64,000 nucleotides of DNA from Geoanaerobacter sp964528055 (GCA_964528055.1 CAZGQM010000012.1:49358-113357); one strand, 5' to 3'; shown: positions 19,201-28,095, counted from the stretch's first letter. Numbers and translations: made by a program. Notes: a model not told the origin generated them from the sequence alone.

Positions 19201-19375
19201 TCACGACTACTCCATGAACGACCTCGGTGGATCCAAGAGCTACCTGAACAAGCTTGCACTGCGCCTTGGATATGATCCCAAACTGCGCAACCCCGGCGAT
19301 CTCCTAATGCAGGAGTACGAACAGGTGACCAACGCGGTCAGGAAGGTCTACGGTCGGATTATGGGAGGAGAGTGA
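16205..19375 (+). CDS. glnE: Bifunctional glutamine synthetase adenylyltransferase/adenylyl-removing enzyme
   Basis: It adenylylates and deadenylylates glutamine synthetase in response to PII state. At 1056 residues it has the full two-lobed architecture. The N-terminal (removing) nucleotidyltransferase core carries GRELNFSSDIDIVYLY with Asp249/Asp251, and the C-terminal (transferase) core carries GCELNYHSDLDIIYIYD with Asp786/Asp788. Each is followed by a helical domain with the paired motif GRGGIREIEF or GRGGMVDVEF. Translation is probably coupled to mtnA through the ATGA overlap. Confidence 0.95.
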   Translation: MNRNAEFATQLLSLFAEEPTADRDQLLVQLLEERGYLFGARSVANLRLLAAIFTPESLAAITVQAMATPMPDMALNAMERISSVVSHDELRSVCGRKNRLSQFLIICGSSPFLTNILCRDPQYFHDLFVLRRIDSRRHASETLEQLRVEVGEEAEYASVLPILRRFKSCEVLRIAARDLAGLAPLEEVTLELTQLAEAALQIAYEAAMRALIADHGIPMMDTPQGASQAELTILGMGKFGGRELNFSSDIDIVYLYSSNSGETAGIDGEGGKRGIISLHAFFVRLAEMVTKALSQVTEDGFVFRVDLGLRPEGKSGDMAISQRSAEVYYESWGRSWERAAMLKARPVAGSLELGERFLAAIEPFIYRKYLDYNLIEDMMGMKKKIDASLAREREGEYNIKLGRGGIREIEFFIQALQLVYAGKNKGLRERNSLKALDALRSARMIRDDDHHDLSEAYRFLRTVEHRIQVVQERQTHSLPRKDDEFTALARRTGFLRSNGVERFRQTLEMHRGNVSAIYGGLFFESGQKLLEEVRPEVYVFFDHRADPDLVKDMLAERRFENVDIAYDNLLILRDGPPRAKLTERAQRILEKIAPLLLQEIFDSSDPDMALANLERFLSAVGSRSTFYALLAENREVLKLLVSLFGVSEFLSKIFIGHPEILDSMVAKSYAASLKVRAAMEEELTAMLERSGDFEERLDLIRSYRHEEFLRIGMNDIYVKFGQTEIAGQLTNLAEVCLAAAHTLAKQELSRFGTPTYCDLAGEVQEASLAIVAMGKMGGCELNYHSDLDIIYIYDHQGQTNGEKQISNREYFAKLGQKIIMILTTQTREGYVYKIDTRLRPSGNAGPLVTSLESFRDYHRNEAQVWERQALTKARVVLGEEILAECIEEVIRHTVYGRGADGVIGGEIHRLRKRMECEIAKESEGNYNIKTGRGGMVDVEFIVQYLQLIHGHDLPDIRNTNTLIALKSILASALLSEEDGNILITGYKFLRRLENRLRIVHDYSMNDLGGSKSYLNKLALRLGYDPKLRNPGDLLMQEYEQVTNAVRKVYGRIMGGE

Positions 19376-19411
19376 AGGTGGGGGCCTTCGACTCCTGAGA
19401 GGGCGCGCCAG

Positions 19412-20077
19412 CTACTTCTGCACCCAGCGGCCGTTTGGAAGCTGAGTCCACCACCCCGGTTTCGCCGCATCCCTCTTTAATTCTGCATAAGTGGCCGCTG
19501 CCTTTCCCATCAGCTGATTAAGTGCCTCCTTGCTTTCCTTCTTCTTGTCTATCTTCAGGATCGCCTTGGCCATTCCATTGATAACGGTTTTGCGGCTTTC
19601 GTTCTCCAACTTGACTAATGCCTCGTCCTGAGTGGTGACTTTGGCTTTGTCACGCACCGACACCAGACCCTGACTGGTCAGTCCGATCGCTCCGCTTTCG
19701 AACAGGGCAGTAAGTTTTGCGAGCTGCCTGGTCATGTTTTCATAGGCCTTCGTGACTTCCGGCATGCCGGCGAGTTCCACTGCCAGATCATCGGCGGTAT
19801 TGCTGGCAGCATATGCCTCAGAAACGAATGATATCCTGGCTATTTTGTGGAAGAGACCGCTAAGCGGCTTTCCATCCTGTGCATTCGGAAGATCCACCGG
19901 TTTTTTCTCTTCGGCCGATCCCTTTTCGCCGGCATCTTTCAGGAGCATTTCGTCCACCGACTTGTACGCATCCTTTACCGCTTTTTCGGGGAAATATACA
20001 TTAACGGTTATGATGGCGCAGGCAGCCAACAGGAAGCAGACTGCTGAAAGAAGGCATTTTATGAGCTTGGTTTTCAT
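19412..20077 (-). CDS. YdbL-like (DUF1318) lipoprotein, possibly fused to a YnbE-like strand
   Basis: A 221-residue lipoprotein: signal peptide with lipobox LAAC, lipidated Cys20. Immediately after the Cys comes AIITVNVYFPEKAV, a short beta-strand-like stretch reminiscent of E. coli YnbE. A variable linker follows, with a second hydrophobic VSEAYA near residue 90 that looks like an internal export-like or cleavage motif. The DUF1318 part follows (about 95-190), with GAIGLTSQGLVSVRD typical of YdbL. It lies 69 bases downstream of an AsmA/YdbH-like gene, the same order as ydbH-ynbE-ydbL. The C-terminus ends with a Trp-containing tail. The start has GAGG upstream. Confidence 0.75.
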   Translation of the reverse strand: MKTKLIKCLLSAVCFLLAACAIITVNVYFPEKAVKDAYKSVDEMLLKDAGEKGSAEEKKPVDLPNAQDGKPLSGLFHKIARISFVSEAYAASNTADDLAVELAGMPEVTKAYENMTRQLAKLTALFESGAIGLTSQGLVSVRDKAKVTTQDEALVKLENESRKTVINGMAKAILKIDKKKESKEALNQLMGKAAATYAELKRDAAKPGWWTQLPNGRWVQK

Positions 20078-20146
20078 TGGGAACCTCGATGCATAATAAT
20101 TTTCTATACTATACCATATTCAAGATAGGAAGGATTGTCTGAGTCA

Positions 20147-23100
20147 TTATTCATCCCATTTGAATCCCTGTGCTGGTTGCGAATCAGAAGGGGGAGGCTC
20201 TCCAGTGGCTGCCTTGCCACGAGCTGCCGCTTGTTGTATAGATTCCAGAAGGTGAGTAAGGGATATCCTGTTCTGCTCTGACATGACGGTAAGGCTCAGA
20301 TCTCGAATCCCGAAGAGGTTCGTGTGGGATATGTCGAATCCCTCGAATGTCAGCATACCGCTATCGAGGGATGCGGATATTGCAGCGTGATCATAGGGGC
20401 GGTCGTCCCTAAAGAAGAACCCGCTGAGCTGCTTGTTCGCAAGTCGCTGGAGCAGCTCCCTGCTGATCTGCATCGATTCACCCTCGCCTTCTCGAGCCCA
20501 GAGGTCTATCAGTCCGATCATCCCGTTATTGCCGTTTTCACTGTCGGTGATGCTGACGATGCTGTCCAGACGTCCGGATATATACCCCTTGATTTTTGGG
20601 AATCTGCCGCAGGTTTGCTTCAGGCTCAGCCCGTTTACCAGTAGATCCCCGCCGTAATGGAAACCGTTCCCGATAATTACGTATCCCTTGCCGATCAGAT
20701 CTCCCTCGTACAGAGACGAATGTACAGAGAGGATCTCATTGATGCCGTTAGCAGCAATGGCGTGAATGGTCGTTTCCCCAAGTTCAAGAGTCCCGAATCG
20801 GACTTTTTCGATTCTGACTTCCTGACTGCTGGGAGCAGGTTTTCGCAGTGCCTCAACGAGAAACGGAAAGTTTTCTCGATTGAAGTTGAAGGGGTTACGC
20901 GGACCGTTCAGAGTTCTCCCTGAAAAGTCGATAGAGAACGGGAGAGTGCCGTCGATGGGACCTGCGCTCAGTTTCTGTGAAGCAACCTCCAGCCTCACAC
21001 CATCGAGCCGGAGAGAGCCTTCCAGCATTTTACGGTCTCTGTGCAGTACAAGCTTCCCCTCTGCTGCAACGGTACCGTCGACCGTAGATTCCTGGAATAA
21101 ACGAGGGAGGGTATTTGCGAAGGTGTCAATCAGGCTGTTGCAGGATGTACGAGCAAGGGAGAGTCTTAAATTCCCTTCGCGTTCCGGAGAGGTGGCATTG
21201 TCGAGCTCTCCAGCAATCTTCAGACTGATTTCTTTGCCCACGAAGAGCAGGGCTTCCTTGAGAGAAATTCTCCTCCCAGCTATCTCAGCGGCGAGAGTCA
21301 TCCCTCCGTCACTCAGGATCCGTTTGCCCCCATTTCCGGCCAGGTCAATCCCGCTCCCCTTTGCATCCAGGCGACATGAAAGGCCATCACTGACGGCATA
21401 CCTCCCTATAAGGGAGGCGTTGAGAAGTCCGTTAACAATCCCTAGCCCGGTATTTCGAGGGACAAGATTTCCTGCAGTGGCCAGAGATGCCCCGGTGACT
21501 TTCATGTCGAATGTCCCGCCATTGGATGGTGCATAGGGGTTGAAGGCAATGCTGCCGTGCAAATTTCCTCCGAGAATGCTTCCGCCTATCTCTCCCGTAA
21601 CCCCGGATTTGGAGAGGGTCAGGTGTGCAGAAGGCTCGGCGAAACGCTTCTTTTTCCATGAAACTCGGCTTTCGGATATCTCAGCGATGCCTTCGAGCCA
21701 TTTTCCTCGGGAGTCCGCTGAGTAGTCTGCCTGGATCTTTCCTGCAATGCCGGTCAGTTCTGTCTCGCCATGGCGGATGTCACAGCCTTTGAATTGGAGG
21801 AAGATCGGAAATCGGGCCATCTCCCCTGCATTCACCTTCTGAGGTAACGTAGTTGTCATGTTGCTGACGGCAACTGCAGTTCCATCAAGAAGAAACGCAG
21901 CATTAGCAAGGCTAATTGCCCTGTCAGCTATGCTGAAGGAGAATCTTGCTTCTCCATCTTTTTTACCGACTGCGACTTTTCCCAGGCCGATGTTGCCAGT
22001 GGCAGTGAAGCGGCCATCTGTCCGGTCAAATCGGCTTTTGCCCTCTCCGCTGCCGATGGCGAAAACCGCATCTCCCCTGCTACCCTTAATACCAAAGAGA
22101 GTGGCCATAGCCGTGCCGCTGAAGTCGGCGGCTCCGCGACCGGAACCCTCAACTGAAAGCTCAGTAGAGCCTTCGGTAACACGGAGGTTCAGGGGCTCTA
22201 GAAAAGGGTTCAGTTGTGCAGTTGGCGTGCGCGGGACCTGCAGGGAGACAAAAAAAGGCTGAGAGGTAGACGGGTTGAAGCCGAGCCGTCCAAAGAGCGG
22301 AAATCCGGCTATTTTTGCGGAAAAGGAAGATACCTCTGCCAGTCGGAGTTTCAGCCGTTGAGAAAAGGTGAGGCAGAATGGGGCATCGAGCTGCTCCAGA
22401 AGAGGCTTGGCCCTGGATTTCGCTTGATAGAGTACCCCCTTTGCAAGGAGTTGCTCTCCTTCCATGGCAAGGGCAATTCTCCCGAACAGTCCTTGGGCGA
22501 TGAGCCGGTCGGCTGCTGAGGCTCTACCTCCAGCCAGGGTGATGTTTCCCCCTAAGGCTGTCACCCCTTTGCTGGCTGAGCCGGCAAGGTAAATCCCACT
22601 GCTTCTTAGTCTGCCGCTGATTGCCATCTTACTGCGGAGATCCGGTGGGATGATGGCAGCCAACCTTTCGATATTGATTTCATCAAAGCCGATGTTGAAG
22701 GCGAAGCGCTTATCTCCCCTTATATCTGCGATTGTTCCGACTGCTTTGACCTTAAGCAGCTCCATTATGCTCAGGTCGACTCTCTCCATCCGCGCCTGAT
22801 CTGATTTTACGTCGTAGTCGGCAGCGAAATCCAGGTCGCCGGCAACGCGGGTCGTAATCTTGCCTGCGGTCATGGGAATTCGGCTGAAACTGACCTTCCC
22901 TGATGTACTGAGCAGTCCCTTTTTGTAGAGTGCGGAGAGGCGGATAGAGAAGATTCCCTCACGTTTGATCCGGCGTTCGCTTCCCACTGCTGTAAGGCTG
23001 TTGAGGGAGACGTCATCACCTGCAAGGGTCAGGTCTAGGGATGGATCGCTGCCGGGGCGTGCTCTCCCTTTCATGAGAAATCGACCGCCGGCTAGCTCCT

Positions 23101-23698
23101 CGAAGGAGAGTTCAAAGCTTGAGTCGATGGAACCCCTGGTCGCGAGGTTTTGGAGTTGCAGAGAAATTCCCTTCGGCCCATGGCCATTGACAAGGATCGA
23201 TCCGTCCTTGACAACGAAATTCCGAATGAAGATTTCAGTTCCTGGTTTCCCTGCTGTGGAACGTCGCTGCAGGTCGGTAAAATTCCAGATCCCGCTCTTG
23301 TCCCTATTGAGCTCTAGCCTCAACCCCTCCAGTGCTATCAGAGCGAAACTCCGTCTGCCGGCAAGGATATCTGCCCATCTGGGTTCAATAGAGAGATGGT
23401 CGATGGAAGCGAGATTGCCGGCTGGAAAGTGGGGTGGATTGCCCAGCGTAATCCCTTTGAGGTGCAGGGTGAAGGCTGTTGTTCGCACTTCCTCAACCTT
23501 TAGGGGCTGACGGAGATAGGATGTGAGCAGTCGGGAGATTTGGGTTGCGGCCAGAGGCGAGGCGAGGTAGATTTTCATGGCGAGCAGAACGGAAATGAAC
23601 GCAAGGGTCACAAGGCACAATACAGCCAACAGTGTCCGCAGAATGCCCTTTTTGCTGTTTTCTCCTTCACCTGCCCTGATCATGCGTAACGTTCCCAT
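20147..23698 (-). CDS. AsmA/YdbH-like large envelope-spanning protein
   Basis: 1183 residues. One N-terminal membrane anchor (about residues 17-42) is followed by a very long beta-rich periplasmic part with repeated short strands and few cysteines, typical of AsmA-like lipid-transfer bridges. The N-terminus (LKVEEVRTTAFTLHLKGITLGNP) fits the AsmA-family head. The C-terminal part (GYISGRLDSIVSI, FEGFDISHTNLFGIRDLSLTVM) resembles the YdbH/DctA-YdbH end. With the downstream lipoprotein it likely forms an inner-to-outer-membrane phospholipid conduit like YdbH-YnbE. The family is supported by sequence and the role is inferred. No ribosome site is obvious for ATG 23698, and ATG 23683 is an alternative. 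Confidence 0.75.
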   Translation of the reverse strand: MGTLRMIRAGEGENSKKGILRTLLAVLCLVTLAFISVLLAMKIYLASPLAATQISRLLTSYLRQPLKVEEVRTTAFTLHLKGITLGNPPHFPAGNLASIDHLSIEPRWADILAGRRSFALIALEGLRLELNRDKSGIWNFTDLQRRSTAGKPGTEIFIRNFVVKDGSILVNGHGPKGISLQLQNLATRGSIDSSFELSFEELAGGRFLMKGRARPGSDPSLDLTLAGDDVSLNSLTAVGSERRIKREGIFSIRLSALYKKGLLSTSGKVSFSRIPMTAGKITTRVAGDLDFAADYDVKSDQARMERVDLSIMELLKVKAVGTIADIRGDKRFAFNIGFDEINIERLAAIIPPDLRSKMAISGRLRSSGIYLAGSASKGVTALGGNITLAGGRASAADRLIAQGLFGRIALAMEGEQLLAKGVLYQAKSRAKPLLEQLDAPFCLTFSQRLKLRLAEVSSFSAKIAGFPLFGRLGFNPSTSQPFFVSLQVPRTPTAQLNPFLEPLNLRVTEGSTELSVEGSGRGAADFSGTAMATLFGIKGSRGDAVFAIGSGEGKSRFDRTDGRFTATGNIGLGKVAVGKKDGEARFSFSIADRAISLANAAFLLDGTAVAVSNMTTTLPQKVNAGEMARFPIFLQFKGCDIRHGETELTGIAGKIQADYSADSRGKWLEGIAEISESRVSWKKKRFAEPSAHLTLSKSGVTGEIGGSILGGNLHGSIAFNPYAPSNGGTFDMKVTGASLATAGNLVPRNTGLGIVNGLLNASLIGRYAVSDGLSCRLDAKGSGIDLAGNGGKRILSDGGMTLAAEIAGRRISLKEALLFVGKEISLKIAGELDNATSPEREGNLRLSLARTSCNSLIDTFANTLPRLFQESTVDGTVAAEGKLVLHRDRKMLEGSLRLDGVRLEVASQKLSAGPIDGTLPFSIDFSGRTLNGPRNPFNFNRENFPFLVEALRKPAPSSQEVRIEKVRFGTLELGETTIHAIAANGINEILSVHSSLYEGDLIGKGYVIIGNGFHYGGDLLVNGLSLKQTCGRFPKIKGYISGRLDSIVSITDSENGNNGMIGLIDLWAREGEGESMQISRELLQRLANKQLSGFFFRDDRPYDHAAISASLDSGMLTFEGFDISHTNLFGIRDLSLTVMSEQNRISLTHLLESIQQAAARGKAATGEPPPSDSQPAQGFKWDE

Positions 23699-23919
23699 GC
23701 TGCTACTCTAGCGATGATTCTGAGGTTTGACAAGTATGCAACCAGTGAATCGGCCTCGGCAGAGTCTGCATGGTGTCAGCTCTGCATTCCCTTTTCATTG
23801 ACCGACAGTAGTGGATTTAGTACCGTAACCGCATATGGAATAGCAGAAATCTCTTGAGAATATGCGGCTAACTCTCGCATGCGGAGGAGATCATCTATTG
23901 TATCGATAAGGGAGATGGG

Positions 23920-24573
23920 ATGAAGGGACGGTTAACGGATGTCTATAATCTCTTGTTCCATTACTACGGTCCTTGCAAGTGGTGGCCGGCGGATACCCCT
24001 TTCGAGGTATGCGTTGGCGCCATTCTGACTCAGAACACCAACTGGGGAAACGTGGAAAAGGCGATTGCCAACCTCAGGCGTGAAGGGTTGCTCTCTCCCG
24101 AAGCCCTGTATGGCGTTTCCGTCGAGTCTCTGGCCGATGCAGTCAGGCCTTCCGGCTACTATAATGTCAAGAGCCTTCGCCTGAAGGGGTTTGTGGAATG
24201 GCTATTTAAGGTGCATGACGGAAGCCTCGAAAGAATGTTCTCCGGTTCCTGGGATCTGCTGCGTAAGGAATTGCTCTCCGTTAAAGGGATCGGACGTGAG
24301 ACCGCTGATTCCATTCTTCTCTACGCTGGCCATAAGCCGACCTTCGTTATTGACGCCTACACTGTCCGGATGTTCGACCGACTTGGTCTTTTGAAGGGGA
24401 AAAAGGATTACGAGGCGATACGCGGTATGTTCATGGCCTGTCTTGCTGCCGACGCGTCGCTCTTCAACGAATACCATGCCCTGATTGTTCTGCACTGCAA
24501 GGAGTTCTGTCGAAAGAAACCATTTTGTGAGAGATGCATTTTACAGGATGAGTGCGCCTATGGTAAGAAATAG
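23920..24573 (+). CDS. Endonuclease III-like DNA glycosylase (MagIII-type, COG2231)
   Basis: HhH-GPD superfamily, 217 residues. The hairpin is VKGIGRETADSILLYA with catalytic Asp145 in FVIDAYTVRM. Endonuclease III has Lys where Glu127 stands in this hairpin, so the lyase lysine is missing and a monofunctional glycosylase is expected. GIG-x-ETADSILLYA resembles the branch containing H. pylori MagIII (3-methyladenine glycosylase). A C-terminal Cys set Cys-x5-Cys-x2-Cys-x5-Cys can hold a [4Fe-4S] cluster, with one residue less in the first gap than in E. coli Nth. The GGGAGATGG before the ATG supports the start. Confidence 0.8.
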   Translation: MKGRLTDVYNLLFHYYGPCKWWPADTPFEVCVGAILTQNTNWGNVEKAIANLRREGLLSPEALYGVSVESLADAVRPSGYYNVKSLRLKGFVEWLFKVHDGSLERMFSGSWDLLRKELLSVKGIGRETADSILLYAGHKPTFVIDAYTVRMFDRLGLLKGKKDYEAIRGMFMACLAADASLFNEYHALIVLHCKEFCRKKPFCERCILQDECAYGKK

Positions 24574-24598
24574 CCTCTCCGCAGGGTTTTACCGTTCG

Positions 24599-25531
24599 TC
24601 AGGATGGAATCTGTTGAAGTGTTATCACGCGGTTGCGACCTTCGGACTTGGCCCTGTACAGGGCTTCATCTGCAGTTCGAATGATGTCGTCGATGGTGTC
24701 GAGCCCTGTCATCGGAAAGGTTGCTACGCCCAGGCTGATGGTGATCTTGAGGGTCATGAGCTTGTTGGAGAAGGAGAGCTGCTGTATGGCTACCCTGACC
24801 CGTTCGGCGACAGCCATTGCCTCTTCGAGAGGGGTCTCCGGCAGAACTGCCACAAACTCCTCTCCTCCGTAGCGTGCCGCTACATCATAGCTGCGCAGGT
24901 GCTTCTTGATGAGGTTGGAAACGTTAACAAGCACCACATCCCCCTGCTGGTGACCATAGAGGTCGTTTACCTTTTTGAAGTGGTCGATATCTATGATAAT
25001 AAGAGAAAGGGGCGACCCCTTGCGGGCAGTCCGCTGTATCTCCTTGTCCAGTACCTCCATCATGTAGCGACGGTTGAACAGCTGGGTAAGGGGGTCGGTG
25101 TTGGAGAGCTCCTTAAGGAGTTCATTGGAATGTTTCAGGTTGTCCTGCAGAAGCTTGATCTTCAGCTGAACTTTGACCCTTGCCACGAGTTCGCCTGGAT
25201 CGAAAGGCTTTACGACATAATCGCTTGCCCCCTGCTCCAGTCCTTTGATCTTCTGTTCACGGGACTCAGTGCCGGTCAGCATGATTATGGGGATGTCATT
25301 AAGCTCTACCCGAGACCTGGCCATGGTAAGGAACTTGAAACCATCCATACGGGGCATCTCAAGGTCACAAAGGACCAGGTCGATGGAGGGCTTCTCAATC
25401 AAGATCTTAAAGCCTTCTATGCCATCGCGGGCCTGCAGATAGTTGTCTACCAATGAGACCGACTGCAGGGTCTGAACGATCTGTTCGCGGACCTTTTCTG
25501 AGTCGTCGATAATCAGGATGCTGGTTTGCAT
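24599..25531 (-). CDS. Response regulator diguanylate cyclase (REC-GGDEF)
   Basis: 310 residues: a receiver domain (about 3-120) with DD at the start of the domain, phospho-Asp in LVLCDLEMPRMDG and Lys in YVVKPF. A short coiled linker follows, then a GGDEF domain whose active site reads GGEEF and is competent. An RxxD inhibitory site (RSYD) lies five residues before it, so feedback inhibition by c-di-GMP is expected. ATG 25531 follows GGAGGG. A start 60 bases upstream is unsupported. No kinase lies next to it. The gene is 99 bases downstream of rpe on the same strand. Confidence 0.9.
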   Translation of the reverse strand: MQTSILIIDDSEKVREQIVQTLQSVSLVDNYLQARDGIEGFKILIEKPSIDLVLCDLEMPRMDGFKFLTMARSRVELNDIPIIMLTGTESREQKIKGLEQGASDYVVKPFDPGELVARVKVQLKIKLLQDNLKHSNELLKELSNTDPLTQLFNRRYMMEVLDKEIQRTARKGSPLSLIIIDIDHFKKVNDLYGHQQGDVVLVNVSNLIKKHLRSYDVAARYGGEEFVAVLPETPLEEAMAVAERVRVAIQQLSFSNKLMTLKITISLGVATFPMTGLDTIDDIIRTADEALYRAKSEGRNRVITLQQIPS

Positions 25532-25630
25532 GAATTGCCCTCCAGAATCATATCGAACTCTGAGGTGATCAACTTTAGGGAAATTGCTCAAATGGTTGAG
25601 AGATCGAAAGCTGCCAGGTTTCTGCGATTG

Positions 25631-26296
25631 TTACAGCATCGGTTCCCTTGCCAAGCGCTTGAGGTCATCGATGGTGGTTTTATAGTCGCTGCTGCCGAAA
25701 ACCGCGCTTCCAGCAACGAATACGTCCGCACCGGCATGGGATATTCGTGCAATGTTATCAGGTTTTACACCGCCGTCCACTTCCAATTCTGCCTCAAGAC
25801 CGCGACGGTCCAGCATTGCGCGCAGTGACTGGATTTTCGGGATGCAAGCCTCAATGAATGACTGGCCGCCGAAGCCTGGGTTGACGGTCATCAGCAGTAC
25901 CAGATCAAGCTCGTCAACCACGTGTTCGAGCTGTTGAAGCGGTGTTGCAGGGTTAAGAGAAACGCCTGCCTTCTTTCCAAGGGACTTTATGAGTTGGATA
26001 GTGCGATGCAGGTGCCAGCAAGCTTCAGCATGCACCACGATGATATCGGCTCCCGCAACGGCGAAATCCGGGATGTAGCGGTCTGGATCGGTGATCATCA
26101 GGTGTACGTCCAGCGGGAGAGTGGTCACCTTTCGCACTGCCTCCACTACCAGAGGCCCTATGGTGATGTTGGGTACGAAGTGGCCGTCCATGACGTCGAT
26201 GTGGATGTAATCAGCTCCGGAGGCTGCCACGGTCTGTATTTCTTCCCCCAGACGGGAAAAATCAGCAGAGAGTATCGAAGGTGCGATTTTTTTCAT
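25631..26296 (-). CDS. rpe: Ribulose-phosphate 3-epimerase
   Basis: Interconverts ribulose 5-phosphate and xylulose 5-phosphate in the pentose phosphate pathway. A 221-residue TIM barrel with IAPSILSADFSRLGEE at the N-terminus, the metal-site HIDVMDGHFVPN, DVHLMI, MTVNPGFGGQ and EVDGGV. The ATG follows the rsmB stop directly, with GGAG inside the end of rsmB, so translation is probably coupled. Confidence 0.95.
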   Translation of the reverse strand: MKKIAPSILSADFSRLGEEIQTVAASGADYIHIDVMDGHFVPNITIGPLVVEAVRKVTTLPLDVHLMITDPDRYIPDFAVAGADIIVVHAEACWHLHRTIQLIKSLGKKAGVSLNPATPLQQLEHVVDELDLVLLMTVNPGFGGQSFIEACIPKIQSLRAMLDRRGLEAELEVDGGVKPDNIARISHAGADVFVAGSAVFGSSDYKTTIDDLKRLAREPML

Positions 26297-27649
26297 TCAG
26301 TGCTCCATTCTCTTTAATCGTGCGGCGAAAAAACCGTCCATGCCATGCAGGTGAGGCCAGGTACGAAAATGCCCCAGCTCGGTAAAGAGGGTTGTGTGGC
26401 GAGGGAAGAGTTCCCGCAGATCTTCTAACATAAAATCCCGGTTTCGTGAAAGAAAATCATCAATTACTCCCTCATTTTCTGCGACGGTCGTGGAGCAGGT
26501 AGCATAAAGAAGTATGCCGCCCGGTGCAACGCAGGCAGAAGCATTGCCAAGGATTGCCTTCTGTTTCGCTGCAAGGTTTGTTACGTCTGCCGGCTGTTTC
26601 CACCACTTTCCTTCCGGGTTACGCCTGAGTACTCCAAGCCCCGAGCACGGGGCATCAACCAGGACTCTGTTGAAGCACCTTAAAGCCGGATCAGTCAGCG
26701 GTCGCTCAGCATCCATGGTGGTAATGCTGATAATCTCCACACCCAGCCGCCTGGCCAGTGCCGTGACCTGCTCCAACCGTCGAGGGTTGACATCAGAGGC
26801 GGTTATTTCACCCCGATTCTCCATAAGTTCGGCAAGGCAGGTTGTCTTTCCGCCTGGGGCGGCACAGATATCCAGGACCTTCTCTCCGGCAACAGCCCCC
26901 AGGAAGTGGGCAACGAGCTGCGATGCCTCATCCTGCACCGTGAATAATCCATCCCTGTAACTGGTGAGCATGATCAGTGGAACAGGAGAGGATATTCGCA
27001 AACCAAAGGGGGAATGCTCGCATGGGGTGGCTGCGGCTCCTTCACCCTCAAGCCGGAGAATGAGGTCGGATCTTCCGATGCGGAGAGTGTTTGCACGTAC
27101 AGTATGGGGAGGGGCTTCGCTCATGGTTCGTGCAAGCATCTCGGCTTCGTCAAGATTGAGCTGATCCAGCCATTCTCGGGCTATCCACTCGGGAAGGGAG
27201 TGTCTCGCAGCCAGCCAGGCAACGGGATTTTTGCCCCTGTCCGGCCAGGCAATAGCGTCACGTTTCCTGTCTGCCTGTCGCAGGACCGCGTTGATGAATC
27301 CTGACGCATTCGGTGCAAGCAGGTGGGCCAGTTTGACAGTTTCGTTTACCGCAGCTGAGGCAGGCACACGATCCAGAAAGAGCAGCTGATACAGACCGAT
27401 TCTGAGGAGTATCAAAACGGCTCGTTCAAGCTTGTCGAACCTGACCTTGGAGAACTGGCCGATGACATGGTCAAGGGTCCCTTGGCGGCGGAGGATTCCA
27501 TAGACCAGTTCCGTGAGAAATCCCTTGTCCGGGCCTTGCAGTTCTCCCTGGCGTAACTCCCTGTCAAGAAGGATGTCAGCATAAGAGCGTTCTTTGTCGA
27601 TACGGGTCAGTATAGAGAAGGCTACCTGACGTGGATTGTTGTTTGACAA
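26297..27649 (-). CDS. rsmB: 16S rRNA (cytosine-967-C5) methyltransferase
   Basis: A 450-residue RsmB/Sun protein. It has an N-terminal NusB-like RNA-binding domain (about 1-135) and a SAM-dependent domain with DICAAPGGKTTCLAEL. The catalytic cysteine pair is in VDAPCSGLGVLRRNPE and LLYATCST. The start is TTG at 27649 with GAGG upstream. It forms a tight pair with rpe, a common arrangement in these bacteria. Confidence 0.93.
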   Translation of the reverse strand: MSNNNPRQVAFSILTRIDKERSYADILLDRELRQGELQGPDKGFLTELVYGILRRQGTLDHVIGQFSKVRFDKLERAVLILLRIGLYQLLFLDRVPASAAVNETVKLAHLLAPNASGFINAVLRQADRKRDAIAWPDRGKNPVAWLAARHSLPEWIAREWLDQLNLDEAEMLARTMSEAPPHTVRANTLRIGRSDLILRLEGEGAAATPCEHSPFGLRISSPVPLIMLTSYRDGLFTVQDEASQLVAHFLGAVAGEKVLDICAAPGGKTTCLAELMENRGEITASDVNPRRLEQVTALARRLGVEIISITTMDAERPLTDPALRCFNRVLVDAPCSGLGVLRRNPEGKWWKQPADVTNLAAKQKAILGNASACVAPGGILLYATCSTTVAENEGVIDDFLSRNRDFMLEDLRELFPRHTTLFTELGHFRTWPHLHGMDGFFAARLKRMEH

Positions 27650-27708
27650 GGCAAAACCTCAGATGATTTGGGGCAGGGAATGTAACGAGGGGCTGCTCCC
27701 TGAGATGC

Positions 27709-27754
27709 AAAAACGAGACTCCCGGCATGACAGAGTCGTCATGACAGGGTCTCG
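27709..27754 (-). terminator. Likely rho-independent terminator of tatA
   Basis: Nested inverted repeat read on the minus strand: outer CGAGAC/GTCTCG and inner CATGAC/GTCATG, followed by TTTTT (27713-27709). It sits between tatA and the rsmB start. Confidence 0.55.
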
Positions 27755-27780
27755 CCGATTCTGCGGGCTATGCATCGGTG

Positions 27781-27972
27781 TTAAACGTTCTTGGTGTCTT
27801 CACTGTCCTTGCGGGGCTTTATCTCGATCTCATCCTTGCCATCCGATGCCTTTTTGAAGTTTCGGATGCTTTTGCCAAGAGCGCCGCCTATCTCGGGTAG
27901 CTTTCCCGCACCGAACACCACAAGTATTATAACAAGGATAACAATCAATTCGGGCATGCCAAAACCGAACAT
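27781..27972 (-). CDS. tatA: Twin-arginine translocase subunit TatA/E
   Basis: A 63-residue protein with the TatA pattern: FGFGMPELIVILVIILVVFGAGKLPEIG, that is one short transmembrane helix, the FGAGKLP hinge and an amphipathic helix. A charged tail follows. It forms the pore-type component for folded-protein export. The start at 27972 has GGAG upstream. It stands alone, with no tatB or tatC next to it. TatB is less likely because the tail is so short. Confidence 0.88.
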   Translation of the reverse strand: MFGFGMPELIVILVIILVVFGAGKLPEIGGALGKSIRNFKKASDGKDEIEIKPRKDSEDTKNV

Positions 27973-28095
27973 GGGGATTCTCCTCTCAATACAAGATTGA
28001 CGGCAGTATTGCATTCTCCGGGCAATAAATCAAGCAAACCTGGCGTTGTCGTAGATGGCGTCCGAAAATCCGATACCGCCTGGTTGCAAATACAT

